Origin: Polydactylus sextarius
Lineage: Eukaryota > Chordata > Actinopteri > Polynemidae
NCBI GenBank assembly: GCA_016801845.1
Contig: CM028912.1
Span: 24,778,186-24,842,185, forward strand
Reading direction: 5' to 3'
DNA: 64,000 nt
The notes beneath the pieces are model-generated. The model searched no databases, was not told the DNA's origin, and was given only the letters and a program-made list of their open reading frames with translations. Position 1 is the first letter of the stretch, and each line of letters begins with the position of its first letter. Below, piece by piece: positions 1-9,555 of the stretch. Made by a program: the position numbers and the translations under genes.

Positions 1-201
1 AAGGACAAAGTCTCAAGAGTGGATGTAAACCTATCTCCAAAGAAAGCATGCTGTACAAACTAGATCCAGTGTTGGATAATGGAATCCTCAGAGTTGGTGG
101 TCGGTTGAATAAAGCAGCATTGCCAGCAGAATCTAAACATCCAGTGGTTCTTTCTAAAGACATGCATGTATCCACACTCATTCTGCGTCATATTCATAAC
201 C
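1..201 (+). pseudogene. BEL pol fragment before integrase core
   Basis: The reading frame from 48 encodes MLYKLDPVLDNGILRVGGRL and the start of the HIHNQLG zinc-binding region, then is cut by hAT-1. The sequence is a pol segment linking the protease/RT side to integrase. Its continuation resumes after the transposon at 2922. It matches the same segment in the other five BEL copies. Confidence 0.85.
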
Positions 202-209
202 AACTGGGG

Positions 210-2913
210 CAGGGGTGTCAAACTCAAATAATGAGTGGGCCAAAATTTAAAACTGAACAAAGCTGCGGGCCAAGGTTGAAAAAAAAATTACGTTTTAATA
301 GGCACCCAAACAAGTTTTGCATTGAAAATTGAACAAGCAAGGCTTATATAACTTTATAATGACATGCAAACCTGAGTTTCATGTTTAAATATAAAAATTG
401 AATGCCTCTTTTCTATTTGCAGCCTTCTGAGGTAAATATCAAAATAAACTTTTTTCCACAGGCTAATAAATACATTTGAAAACAAAATAACAATAATGAA
501 TGAATCAAACATTCAAGCCTTGAAGTAGCAAGAGAAGAGTGCATGAATAAAATGTTTTTGCTCAGTTTGCTACACTGATTTGCTTTAACACTGAATATGG
601 AACAAGCCATGCTTATAGCTTAACTTAACTTAATAGTGCAAAACCAACTGTCAAAGAACAAACGAAGAAACATCAATGGCATATTAAATAACATTTAAAT
701 AAAAATGAATGCCTCTTTTCAATTTGCTAAATATCAACATTAACTTTTTCCACTGGCTAATACATAAATCAATCATTCAGGCCTTTTTACTGTTCAGTTT
801 GCGACACACTGATCTAACATGGTGTGTTCAAGCCAGACACCTGGCATCTTTTCTTGGATGCTAGTTCATCAGTGTCGGGGCTCAGGCTTTGAGCTGAGGC
901 AACCTTCATTATCGAACGAAGGTGTTCATCAGTGAGACGTGCCCTGTGAGATGTTTTTCGTCATCTTCATTGAGGAGAAAAGTTGCTCACATAGGTAAGT
1001 GCTGCCGAACATGGAGAGCAATTGAGCAGCTTGGGTGCGGAGCTGAGGCATTGTGTCAGGGATGTATTGTGGAAACTGTGCGGCGCCAACAGCATCATAC
1101 TTTGACTTCAGCGTGTCATCACACTGGAGTTCAATCAGCTCCATTTGAATGTTAGTTGGTGCTTTTTCCACATCGACTGCGAAGGGATTACTAAGCAGTT
1201 CAAATCTCCATTTCTGACCATCAAAGTCGCCAAATCGCCGGTTAAACTCAGCGCCGAGTACACTGAGTTTTTCAGCAAACTGTGCGCACACGGCGGTAGA
1301 GATCTGCGTATTTATGGTTTGGCAACAGGGGAAATGGCCAAGGTTTCCTTGCAGCAGCTGATTCTCCCACAGGCAGAGTTTAGCTTTAAAAGCTTTCACT
1401 GACGAGTAGATCTCTCGGTGATGATGCGGCCCCGCCCCTGTAGCTGCAGGTTCAGCGCATCAAGATGGCTTGCGATGTCAGACAGAAAGGCCAGCTCACA
1501 CATAAACTTTTGCTCCTGGAGTTCTGCTGTGTCCTTCCCTTTGCTTTGCAGAAGCTGACATATTTCTTCACGCAGCTCGAAAAATCTGTTCAGTACTTTT
1601 CCGCGGCTTAACCATCTCACCTCTGTGTGATACGGCACATCTGTGTGTTCCGAACCAAACTCTTCCAGAAAAGACTTAAACTCGCGGTGATTCAGACCTT
1701 TGGCTCTTATAAAGTTAACAACTTGTGTTACTGTGGTCATAACATGTTCCATCTTTAGGGCTTTAGCACACAGTGACTCTTGATGTATAATGCAGTGATA
1801 AACCGATAGCTCACCTGCACAGTTCTCTTCCCGCATCTTTTCACGCATCCTGCCCACCAGACCATTCTTTTTACCACTCATCGCTGGCGCACCATCAGTG
1901 GTTAATCCCACGAGTTTATCCCACGGCAGGTTTATTTCAGTTACACATTTGCAAACCTCCTCAAAAATGTCCTTCCCTGTGGTTGTGCCATGCATAGATT
2001 TAAATCCCAAAAGCTCCTCCGTAACACACATTTTTGAGTCGACACCGCGGATGAAGACTGACAGCTGCGCAGCATCAGACGCGTCAGTGCTCTCGTCCAC
2101 AGCGAGGGAAAAAGAAACAAAATCTTTCCCCTTTTCCATCAGCTGGTCATGCAGATTGGTGGCAAGATCACATATGCGCTCCTGCTATTGTGTTCCTGCT
2201 CAGGCTTACGTTTGAAAAGGCCTGTTTTTTTCTCTGGGCACACTTGGTCACAAACTTTCAGCATTATCTTTTTAATAAATTCTCCCTCATTAAAGGATCG
2301 GGTTGATTTGGCGATTTCTTCTGCCACGATATAACTCGCCTTTACAGCAGCCCTCGTTTTGTGCTGTGGCTTTTTTGAACATATTTTGTTGTGAAACCAA
2401 CCCTCTCTTCATCTCCTCTACTTTCTGGCTCCTTTGAGTCGTGTCCAGGTCCTTGTACTTTTCCTGATGTTTCGTTTCATAGTGTCGCCTAAGGTTGTAC
2501 TCCTTAGGTACCGACACGTTGGCTCCACAAACGAGACAAACAGGTCTGTCTTTCAGATACGTAAACATATATTCTGTCTCCCACCTGTCCCGAAAAGTTC
2601 TGTTTTCTCCCTTCCTTTTCGTCATTTTTGGTAGGGGTAAAACAGTGACACCTAGAGTTGTAGTATTGGGCCGCAGCACGTCTGGAAAGAACGCTGCTTG
2701 CTAGAAATCTACTGACACCAAGCTGGCGCGCCAAAACAACCGCAGAGCATTATGGGATTTGTAGTATTCGCGGTGAATGCGGTGTTACAGCAACACCGCC
2801 GCTGTATAATACCGGCGGGCCAGCTCTAATGTTAATTTGATATTGCCCCACGGGCCAAATGAAATTACACGGCGGGCCAAATTTGGCCCGCGGGCCAGAG
2901 TTTGACACCTGTG
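210..2913 (-). mobile_element. hAT-1: BED-finger hAT DNA transposon inside BEL-1
   Basis: Terminal inverted repeats CAGGGGTGTCAAACTC and CACAGGTGTCAAACTC (shown as the reverse complement of the right end) bound the element. The 8-bp duplication AACTGGGG lies at 202-209 and 2914-2921; the empty BEL-2 site at about 15458 has it once. Length is 2704 bp. The transposase lies on the minus strand. Subterminal TTTGGCCC-type repeats occur near both ends. The protein resembles the Charlie/GTF2IRD2-like group of hAT transposases. Confidence 0.93.
814..2625 (-). pseudogene. hAT transposase, frameshifted (copy 1)
   Basis: Relic of a cut-and-paste transposase. The start chosen is the ATG reading MTKRKGENRTF at 2625, which is shared by all four copies; the stop is at 814-816. 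In order: a BED-type zinc finger (CxxC then HxxxxH), an RNase H-like core containing VDESTD and TTDGAPAM, and a C-terminal hATC dimerisation region (SMFGSTYLCEQLFS). Breaks relative to sister copies are extra bases near 2352, 2228, 2166, 1411 and 953, mostly in short homopolymers. Not functional as written. Family assignment is firm; subfamily is less so. Confidence 0.9.
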
Positions 2914-2921
2914 AACTGGGG

Positions 2922-4002
2922 CATGCAGGAAGGAATCACATGCTATCCAGGTTACGGCAAAAATACTGGATCACTAATGCAAACTCTGCTGCTAGAAAGG
3001 TAATATCTGACTGTATTGTGTGCAGACGCAACAGAGGAAAGCTGATTGAGCAGAAGATGGCTGATTTACCTGAAGAGAGAGTGTTGCCTGAAAAGGCTCC
3101 TTTCACAAATGTGGTTATTGATTATTTTGGCCCTATCGATGTTAAAAGAGGCAGAAGTCTTCTTAAAAGATATGGAGTGCTGTTTACATGTCCGACTAGT
3201 CGTGCTGTGCATCTGGAAGTGGCTTATACACTGGACACAGACTCCTGTATAAATGCAATTCGAAGGTTTATCTGTAGACGAGGTCCAGTCTCAGCTATCA
3301 GATCGGATAATGGCACAAATTTTGTTGGAGCCAACGGGAGCTGAAGGAAAGTCTGGCTGCTCTGAATCACAGCAAAATTCAAACAGCTTTTGTTCAGAAT
3401 GGCATAAAATGGAGCTTCAACACACCAGCAGCTTCCCACCAAGGTGGTATTTGGGAACGCCTGATTCGTTCAGTGAAGAGTGTTCTCACCTCAGTACTAC
3501 TGAACAACAAACTCTGGATGAGGAAGGGCTCCAGACCGTTTTCTGTGAGGTTGAGGCAATACTGAACGACAGACCCATCACAAAAGTCTCAGATGATCCA
3601 AATGACTTAGAAGCTCTGACACCGAATCACATTTTAATGTTGAAAGGAAAACCAATCATGCCACCAGGACTGTTTGACCAAAATGATCTTTATATAAAGA
3701 AACGGTGGAAACAGGCACAATATATTGCTGAGCTGTTTTGGAAGAGATGGATCTGTGAGTATCTACCCATGATGCAGGAGAGACAAAAATGGACAAGGCC
3801 AAGGAAAAGCCTCACTCCTGGAGACATAGTTCTTGTCGCGTGAGATGCCTCAGCTCCAAGAGGATCTTGGATCATGGGGAAAGTTTTAGACATCAGACCA
3901 GATGCAAAGGGCCTGGTACGCACTGTGCGTCTGCAAACTAGGACCAGTGTTCTGGAGAGACCTGTGACGAAGCTCTGTTTACTACTGGAAGCAGCAGTCT
4001 GA
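2922..4002 (+). pseudogene. BEL integrase and pol C-terminus, frameshifted (BEL-1)
   Basis: The integrase relic resumes after hAT-1. The rest of the HHCC zinc-binding domain (CIVC pair) comes first, then the DDE core: first Asp in VVIDYFGPID, second Asp in SDNGTNF, Glu in WERLIRS. The tail region is NDRPIT and LTPGDIVLVA. The stop is at 4000-4002. Compared with other copies there is a base loss near 3335 (GCCAACGGGAG), an altered stretch near 3500, and an extra TG near 3840 that creates a stop. Inactive. Confidence 0.88.
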
Positions 4003-4234
4003 CATCATGACTCTCTCTTTCTCTACCTCTATTTTTTCTTTCTTTTTCTCCAATTAACCTGTGTTTTATTTTGCAGATTCATCAGGAAGACAGTTAGCCA
4101 TATTAAGGGCTATTATGACTCATAGAATAGGTCTATTTAGTAGTTAGTAGTTACTACATAGTTGTAGGTCCAGATGTAGCTCCTTTTTTGTATATAACTG
4201 TAATTGTGATGTTATGCACAATTAGGGGCCGGAG
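4003..4234 (+). other. BEL-1 3' untranslated region and polypurine tract
   Basis: Non-coding stretch between the pol stop and the 3' LTR. It opens with a long pyrimidine tract and a good 3' splice site (TTTTGCAG, ending near 4077). It ends in the purine-rich AGGGGCCGGAG directly before the LTR, which fits a polypurine tract for plus-strand priming. The same layout is present in BEL-4, -5 and -6. Confidence 0.7.
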
Positions 4235-4731
4235 TGTAGGAGCTATTTGTAGAGTTAGTCTTTGTTTTTGATTTTTGTTGTAAATTTAATTTGCTAATTA
4301 TGAGTAACTTTGTTTGATTAACTTAAGAGTTTGTTTTATTTAGATTAGAGTTTTTGATATTCTTTGTTGATTATTTGTTTAGGATATTTAGATTTGTATA
4401 GTTCATATTTTTGGTTTATTTGTTGGTAATTGGGTCACACTGTGGGCACCTGAAGTTACTTAGGTAGGCAGGCACCTTGAGGACCAGCATGCACCTGGGT
4501 GGGCACATGGTTTTTTACCAGTGCAAGGGAGGAACCAGCAGCCATGATTTTCTTTGTTCTTTTCTTTGTTTTATTAATTTGGAAATAAATCATAACAAAA
4601 CGCAAGAATCAGGATTGGACATTTATCTTCTTTTGCCTGCGTGAAACCACATCACCATGGTGCATCAGTGGCCTGTTGATTATGTTTGGTTTAAAGTTTC
4701 ATTTGTTTTTTCCGGACAAATGGCCACTACA
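4235..4731 (+). repeat. BEL-1 3' LTR
   Basis: A 497-bp LTR beginning TGTAGGAGC and ending GGCCACTACA, so its ends form a TGTAG...CTACA inverted repeat. GGTAG follows immediately at 4732-4736. It is nearly identical to the LTRs at 23924, 32600, 38292, 48649 and 62015. Confidence 0.93.
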
Positions 4732-5109
4732 GGTAGAGGAAACTTACATGAGGTTCTACACTTCAGATTTTGCATCCTTAAACCAATAATAACTGCAAAT
4801 TTTCCCTAAAATGTCATTCTATTCCATGTATTTGTAGATGTTAGGATCTTCTGTAAAGCTCCACCGTTTAACCTTGCTCACCCTGACCAGAGCTGGATTA
4901 TTCTACGTACATATGGACTATATGTAACAGAGAAGAAGGAACACGTCAGTAACAACAGACAGGCAGTCGACACCTGGACCTGGAATTCATTTGTAGTGAT
5001 CCAATCCAAGAATAAAACCCATCACCGTTAGAACTACACCACCAGACTTGGTCACTGTTTTTTTTAATTTGTCGCTATTTCTTTAAATGAGAATTAATCT
5101 TATATGGAG

Positions 5110-5318
5110 ATCTTTAGATCTTTATTATTTATTTGTGGTACGTAGAGTGTCTTTTAGTGTCAGTTCCAGTACAACAGTACATTTTTCTGCTTAACTTGAG
5201 TGGCATCAAGCTACATAAACTGATTATTTTTTTGGGATATCTGCCTCTGAGATTTCTGCATAACACTAGTGGAACAGAGGTAAGTAGAAGGTAGAATTTC
5301 CATTTTGGTGCTGAAGTT
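5110..5318 (-). other. Possible terminal exon, unknown gene (U1)
   Basis: On the minus strand a strong pyrimidine tract and CAG acceptor end at 5319. An open stretch of about 35 codons reading NFSTKMEILPSTYLCST then runs to a stop at 5211, and TTTATT (AATAAA on this strand) lies at 5121 and 5128. This looks like a last exon with a polyadenylation signal. All U copies keep acceptor and signal, but they are recent duplicates, so conservation is weak evidence. No homology recognised. Confidence 0.28.
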
Positions 5319-5818
5319 CTGAAAAAAAAAATACAGTAGAAAAATTGAGTAGGAGCTAATAAACCAAAGGTTCGTGGCTTCCCATCTTACTGGAGTGGCA
5401 GCAGACGCTACATATGCAGAAATCTCAGACTTTTGGCAAGTAAACCAGAACTGAGCAAGGTCAGACCAAGCTGGGGTAAAAGGCAAAATTATTGTTTGTG
5501 ATAAGGGTGAAGTGACAACAAAAACTAACTAGGTCTAGGTCTAGAAAACACACAAAAATAGAAATGTTCACGAGGAGCAGCATGGAGGAGTCTAACGTGG
5601 AATTCTTTTTAATTGATCCCTGATTAAGTAAATCTGTGTTAATGGTTTTTTTAATCAACTAAATAATTTAAACTGAGAAAAAAACATTCAAGATGAAAAT
5701 GAGAGTTAGATCCAAAGAGGTACAGTAAATCCAAAACTTTACAGAATCAGTCATTAATAAGCACACAGCTTGGATTTCAACCAACACCCCATTTAATGTA
5801 AATTTAGTAAAATGGAGA

Positions 5819-5832
5819 TCACCAGAGGGCAG
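5819..5832 (+). promoter_or_regulatory. CTCF-like motif (U1)
   Basis: TCACCAGAGGGCAG fits the vertebrate CTCF core (CCASYAGRKGGCRS) at 13 of 14 positions. It lies about 1 kb upstream of the TATA box and is present in all four U copies. Binding is inferred from the motif only. Confidence 0.45.
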
Positions 5833-6052
5833 TAACTGTGTCTCAGTGATTGTAGAATAAACACACATGTATCTGGAAGCTCCACTCACTGATCTAATCT
5901 AAAATTACACCATGAAGACAAAATAACACTCCAATCAACTCTGATAAAAAAAAAAAAAAAAAAATTAGTGAAAAGTTTAAGCCAGGATTGATACAAAACA
6001 TCTCCTGGCGTTGAATTAAGTCCATCACTATTACTACTAGATGTTGTAGATA

Positions 6053-6210
<158 letters not shown>

Positions 6211-6273
6211 CTTTGTTAATCCCTTAGAGAGTTTCCTGGTTTGACAAGTAAAATGGAGCTTTTTGGCCATCTT

Positions 6274-6305
6274 CTATAACATCAAATTAACTTTTGATGT
6301 TATAG
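6274..6305. repeat. 13-bp-arm hairpin beside microsatellite
   Basis: CTATAACATCAAA and TTTGATGTTATAG form perfect inverted arms around a 6-base loop. The arms persist in U2 (near 31025) and U3 (near 46975) with a changed loop. It could be the end of a small decayed mobile element; no duplication was found. Confidence 0.6.
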
Positions 6306-6669
6306 TAGCTGATTGTCTTTAATCTATGTGTAAAACATATTCTTATGACACATTTTAAACGCAGAGCAAAGTACCAATATGCAATGAGCCTACAATATTT
6401 ACTGCTTCACTCACCATAAATACAGGCAGCTTTCTATAATTATATATGAACTGCTATAACGGAGCTTTTAACTCCACATTACAACCATCCTACATACTCT
6501 TACATTTTGCTCTTATAAACATTAACTGCACCAAGTACTGTAAAATATATAAAACATCAGTTTTGACATTGAATAGAATTGAATCATTGTCTTTATGCAG
6601 TTGCATACCATTAAGTACCGTACATCGATTGACACTGGTTTTTAATCAATAATGTACTAATAATAATAA

Positions 6670-6830
6670 TCGTCATAGTAATTGTGAGTCATGGTTCTGA
6701 ACCGTGTCCTGTCCACGTGACTGGTAACCGCCAGAACTCCCATGTTGTTCCGAACCTCGACGCGTCCCGTTGCCATGGTTCGTCTCCAGGTGCGTCATCA
6801 AGTTCCACACGCGCTCTATAAAAGGCGGAA
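6670..6830 (+). promoter_or_regulatory. Candidate TATA promoter of the modular gene (U1)
   Basis: TATAAAAG lies at 6817-6824, about 30 bases before the likely transcription start. Upstream are an E-box CACGTG near 6714, the palindrome GGTTCTGAACC at 6693, GTTCCGAACC at 6747, a TTGCCATGGTT stretch near 6770 and a CRE/AP-1-like GCGTCAT near 6792. The GC content is higher than in the surroundings. The TATA box and most motifs are kept in U2 and U3. Promoter activity is inferred. Confidence 0.6.
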
Positions 6831-7284
6831 CCGAGCGTCTTCTGAACACTTCGGAACCAGCGGACCACACTGCGTCCACACATCGACCCAGACTCTGTGC
6901 AACCGGAGGATTTCTCTCGTTGAAAATGTAAGTTTGACACTTTTCTCTTTTAAAATTGTATTGTTTTCAACGTATTTCGTTGTTGGAGACTTTCACAACC
7001 TCATCAAACCAACATTAACTGGTAAAACCGCTAATGCTAACGGGTCTGATTCTGTCAACTGTTGGGACTGAAGATTGGTTTTAATTATCAAACTTTGTTT
7101 GTGAAACTCACTTTAAACTACTGAAGAAACAAACAGTAAAGTTAGAAGATAGTGGCTAACAAAGGCGGGTTTTTATAAAACTGGCTACACAGAAAAATCA
7201 AGATGGTGCTTTTTGATTACGCCAGATTCAGTGTTTCGTTCCATCCTTTTAAGTTTCGTTCCAAAAGGAACTTTCTTTACATCA

Positions 7285-7292
7285 TTACGTCA
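7285..7292 (+). promoter_or_regulatory. CRE-like site in intron 1 (U1)
   Basis: TTACGTCA matches a CREB/ATF site. It lies in the first intron just after a GTTCC-AAAA-GGAAC inverted repeat near 7260. Both are kept in U2 and U3. Confidence 0.35.
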
Positions 7293-7601
7293 CAAGACAC
7301 AGAAACCAACCAGTGTCCTAGAGCTGAAATGATTAGTTCATTTTAACTGACTGCTTTATTGACAAGAACATACATTGGAAAAATACTTGGGCCTCATAAA
7401 ATAATGATGGGTATTTAATTTAGTATTTTCTGACATTGATGGGGCACGTGTGGTATGTATTAACATGTTGTTTGTATTTGTGGCAAATATTCATCTACAT
7501 GTAAACTTTTATTTGGAGTGTTACTGTTTTGGACTACTTTTGATTGACTGACGTGGTACGTTGAGCCGATGTCTAACACTTGTATTTACTTCCACCCTCA
7601 G

Positions 7602-7695
7602 GTGGCCCAGAGCTTCAGGTGGACTGCGGTTGTGCTTTCAGGACCTGGCTGCCCGACCAGCCTCCAGCTGCTGCTACTGAAGGTAAGTCATTCAG
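7602..7695 (+). other. Exon 2 of the modular gene, with alternative splice sites
   Basis: Two acceptors (AG at 7600-7601 and 7617-7618) and two GTAAGT donors (after 7682 and after 7695) are visible. The upstream acceptor gives a frame that stops after 25 codons. The downstream acceptor gives an open frame through to the donor, reading MWTAVVLSGPG then TSLQLLLLK. The 5' half matches exon A and the 3' half matches the end of exon C, so the exon looks like an A/C fusion. Confidence 0.5.
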
Positions 7696-7900
7696 GTAAG
7701 TGTCTGTGCCAAGAATAAGATGCAAGACAATAGACTTAGATAGGATATAATATATAATATATATAATAGGATAAGTTGGAGTAAGATGAGGGAGGACACA
7801 GGTTAAGACACTGTGAGCTAAACTAGGATACAAGATAGGATGGATAACAGGATGTTGCTGCTGTTGCCGCTTTCCCTGTCTCTCCATTTCCATTTTCTCT

Positions 7901-8160
7901 CTTTTATTTTGTCCCTCCCGCCCCCAACCGGTCGAGGCAGATGACCGTCCACTCTGAGCCTGGTTCTGCTGGAGGTTTCTTCCTGTTAAAAGGGAGTTTT
8001 TCCTCTCCACTTGCACCAAGTGCTTACTCATTGTAGGAAATGTTGGGGTTTTTTTCTGCTCTATAATATTACAATTCAAGTGCCTTGAGATAAATGTGTT
8101 TTTTTTCATGATTTGGGATGATACACATAACAGTAAATTGAACTAAACTGAACTGAATTA
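7901..8160 (-). repeat. Dispersed teleost repeat, intronic copy 1 (U1)
   Basis: Contains the stretch reading (minus strand) AACAGGAAGAAACCTCCAGC and CTGCCTCGACCGGTTGG, which I know as a very common fish interspersed repeat. An open frame here (MSKHL...) is a by-product of the repeat, not a gene. Family name not certain. Confidence 0.75.
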
Positions 8161-8203
8161 TGATAAGATAGTTTGAGCCAGGGTAGAATATAAGCCAAGA
8201 CAG

Positions 8204-9051
8204 GATGTTGTTGATATTGTTTCTGCTACTGTTACTATTGTTGTTGTTGTTGTCACTAATTACATGTTGAATGAGCAATTTGAGGATTCTGACTGGATGT
8301 GAGAGAGCTGCGGACGCTGAGAGTAAGCCATTCAGGTAAGAATCTCTGCACTAAGAATAAGATCAGATGAAATAGGATATAAGAAATGATAAGATTTTTA
8401 ATGTGACACATCTACTGATTCTTCGTTAGGGCACGTCAATGTATGACTTTTATTTGGAGTGTTACTGTTTTGGACTACTTTTGATTGACTGACGTGGTAC
8501 GTTGAGCCGATGTCTAACACTTGTATTTACTTCCCATCCAGAGGTGGACTGCGGTTGTGCTTCCAGGACATGGCTGCCCGACCAGCCTCCAGCTCGTCCC
8601 TCTCAGGGTATTTTTTTTGAAGTTATAAACAAATAAATGAAGGTATGACTGACAGATGTAAAAAGTGTAGCAGAGGTTTTAACGCTTCTATTTGTTTCCA
8701 ACTTCAGGTGAGCTCGACCTTCAAATGGGAGCCAGTTGTGCTTCCAAACCCCGGGATCCAGACCAGCCTCCAGCTCGTCCCTCACGGTATTTTTAATTGA
8801 ATGAAGTTATAACTAACAGTTATTATGTTAATGCAGTTGATGAGCTGTGTAACTGGTACTGGTATGTGTATGAGAAGTGGAGTTGAGGTTCTGAGTCTTG
8901 TATTTGTCTCCACCCTCAGACGGACTCGACCTTCAAGTGGACTCGTTGGACTGCTGCTGCCATTGCTGTTACTGTTTATGTGAATGGGGAATTTGAGGAT
9001 TGTGATTGGGTGTAATAGAGCTGCTGCTGCTACTGAAGGTAAGTCATTCAG
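8204..9051 (+). other. Exon module 1 (D-A-B-C) of the U1 gene
   Basis: Proposed exons: D 8204-8335, A 8542-8607, B 8708-8786, C 8920-9038 or 9051. A and B are paralogues, reading WTAVVLPGHGCPTSLQLVP and WEPVVLPNPGIQTSLQLVP in the same frame. C and D both measure 132 bp (C with its second donor) and end alike, EFEDCDWV-stop and QFEDSDWM-stop. A is 66 bp; B is 79 bp, so including B shifts the frame entering C. Splice sites of A, B and C are good; the D acceptor is weak. Confidence 0.45.
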
Positions 9052-9270
9052 GTAAGTGTCTGTGCCAAGAATAAGATGCAAGACAATAGACTTAGATAGA
9101 TAGGATATAATATATAATATATATAATAGGATAAGTTGGAGTAAGATGAGGGAGGACACAGGTTAAGACACTGTGAGCTAAACTAGGATACAAGATAGGA
9201 TGGATAACAGGATGTTGCTGCTGTTGCCGCTTTCCCTGTCTCTCCATTTCCATTTTCTCTCTTTTATTTT

Positions 9271-9515
9271 GTCCCTCCCGCCCCCAACCGGTCGAGGCAG
9301 ATGACCGTCCACTCTGAGCCTGGTTCTGCTGGAGGTTTCTTCCTGTTAAAAGGGAGTTTTCCTCTCCACTTGCACCAAGTGCTTGCTCATTGTGGGAACT
9401 GTTGGGGTTTTTTTTTTCTACTCTATAATATTACAATTCAAGTGCCTTGAGATAAATGTGTTTTTCCTCATGATTTGGGATGATACACATAACAGTAAAT
9501 TGAACTGAATTAAGA
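9271..9515 (-). repeat. Dispersed teleost repeat, intronic copy 2 (U1)
   Basis: Same repeat, at the same position between exons C and D of the module, so it was duplicated with the module and did not insert again. Confidence 0.75.
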
Positions 9516-9555
9516 TAAGATAGTTTAAGCCAGGGTAGAATATAAGCTAAGACAG

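Larger units (their letters stand above)
1..4731 (+). mobile_element. BEL-1: BEL/Pao LTR retrotransposon, 5' part outside window
   Basis: The 3' half of a BEL/Pao element runs from inside pol, just upstream of the integrase zinc-binding region, through the integrase to a complete 3' LTR. A hAT transposon interrupts it. The right edge is followed by GGTAG, the 5-bp target duplication also found before the 5' LTR at 13044. At the left edge the sequence reads straight from GGACAAAGTCT into CAAGAGTGG, so it carries the 84-bp deletion of the hAT-bearing subgroup. The integrase frame has several indels, so the copy is dead. Confidence 0.92.

Noticed and set aside
413..610. 65-codon frame MACSIFSVKANQ... 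also at 19772, 52388 and 58223
   Set aside because: Non-coding 3' part of the hAT element; identical only because the copies are recent.
1145..1402. Open frames on the strand opposite the hAT transposase (also near 1898, 18081, 18980, 51082 and 59708)
   Set aside because: Shadows of the transposase coding strand.
5668..5889. 73-codon frame MSGASRYMCVY... present in every U copy
   Set aside because: No start context, splice sites or homology; kept only by recent duplication.
6777..6787. GGTTCGTCTCC resembles a tRNA B-box
   Set aside because: No A-box at the right distance and no cloverleaf; part of the GGTTC cluster before a TATA box.
6689..6940. Antisense frames over the promoter and exon 1 (MSNLHFQREK...)
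   Set aside because: They lie opposite the TATA box and exon 1; open by chance and frame-shifted between copies.
7615..8109. Open frame of 164 codons (MKKNTF...) on the minus strand, and the recurrent MSKHL... frames at 10122-10679, 26680, 27947, 41321, 42568, 43909 and 45249
   Set aside because: They read through the dispersed fish repeat and antisense to the proposed exons; no splice logic or family match.
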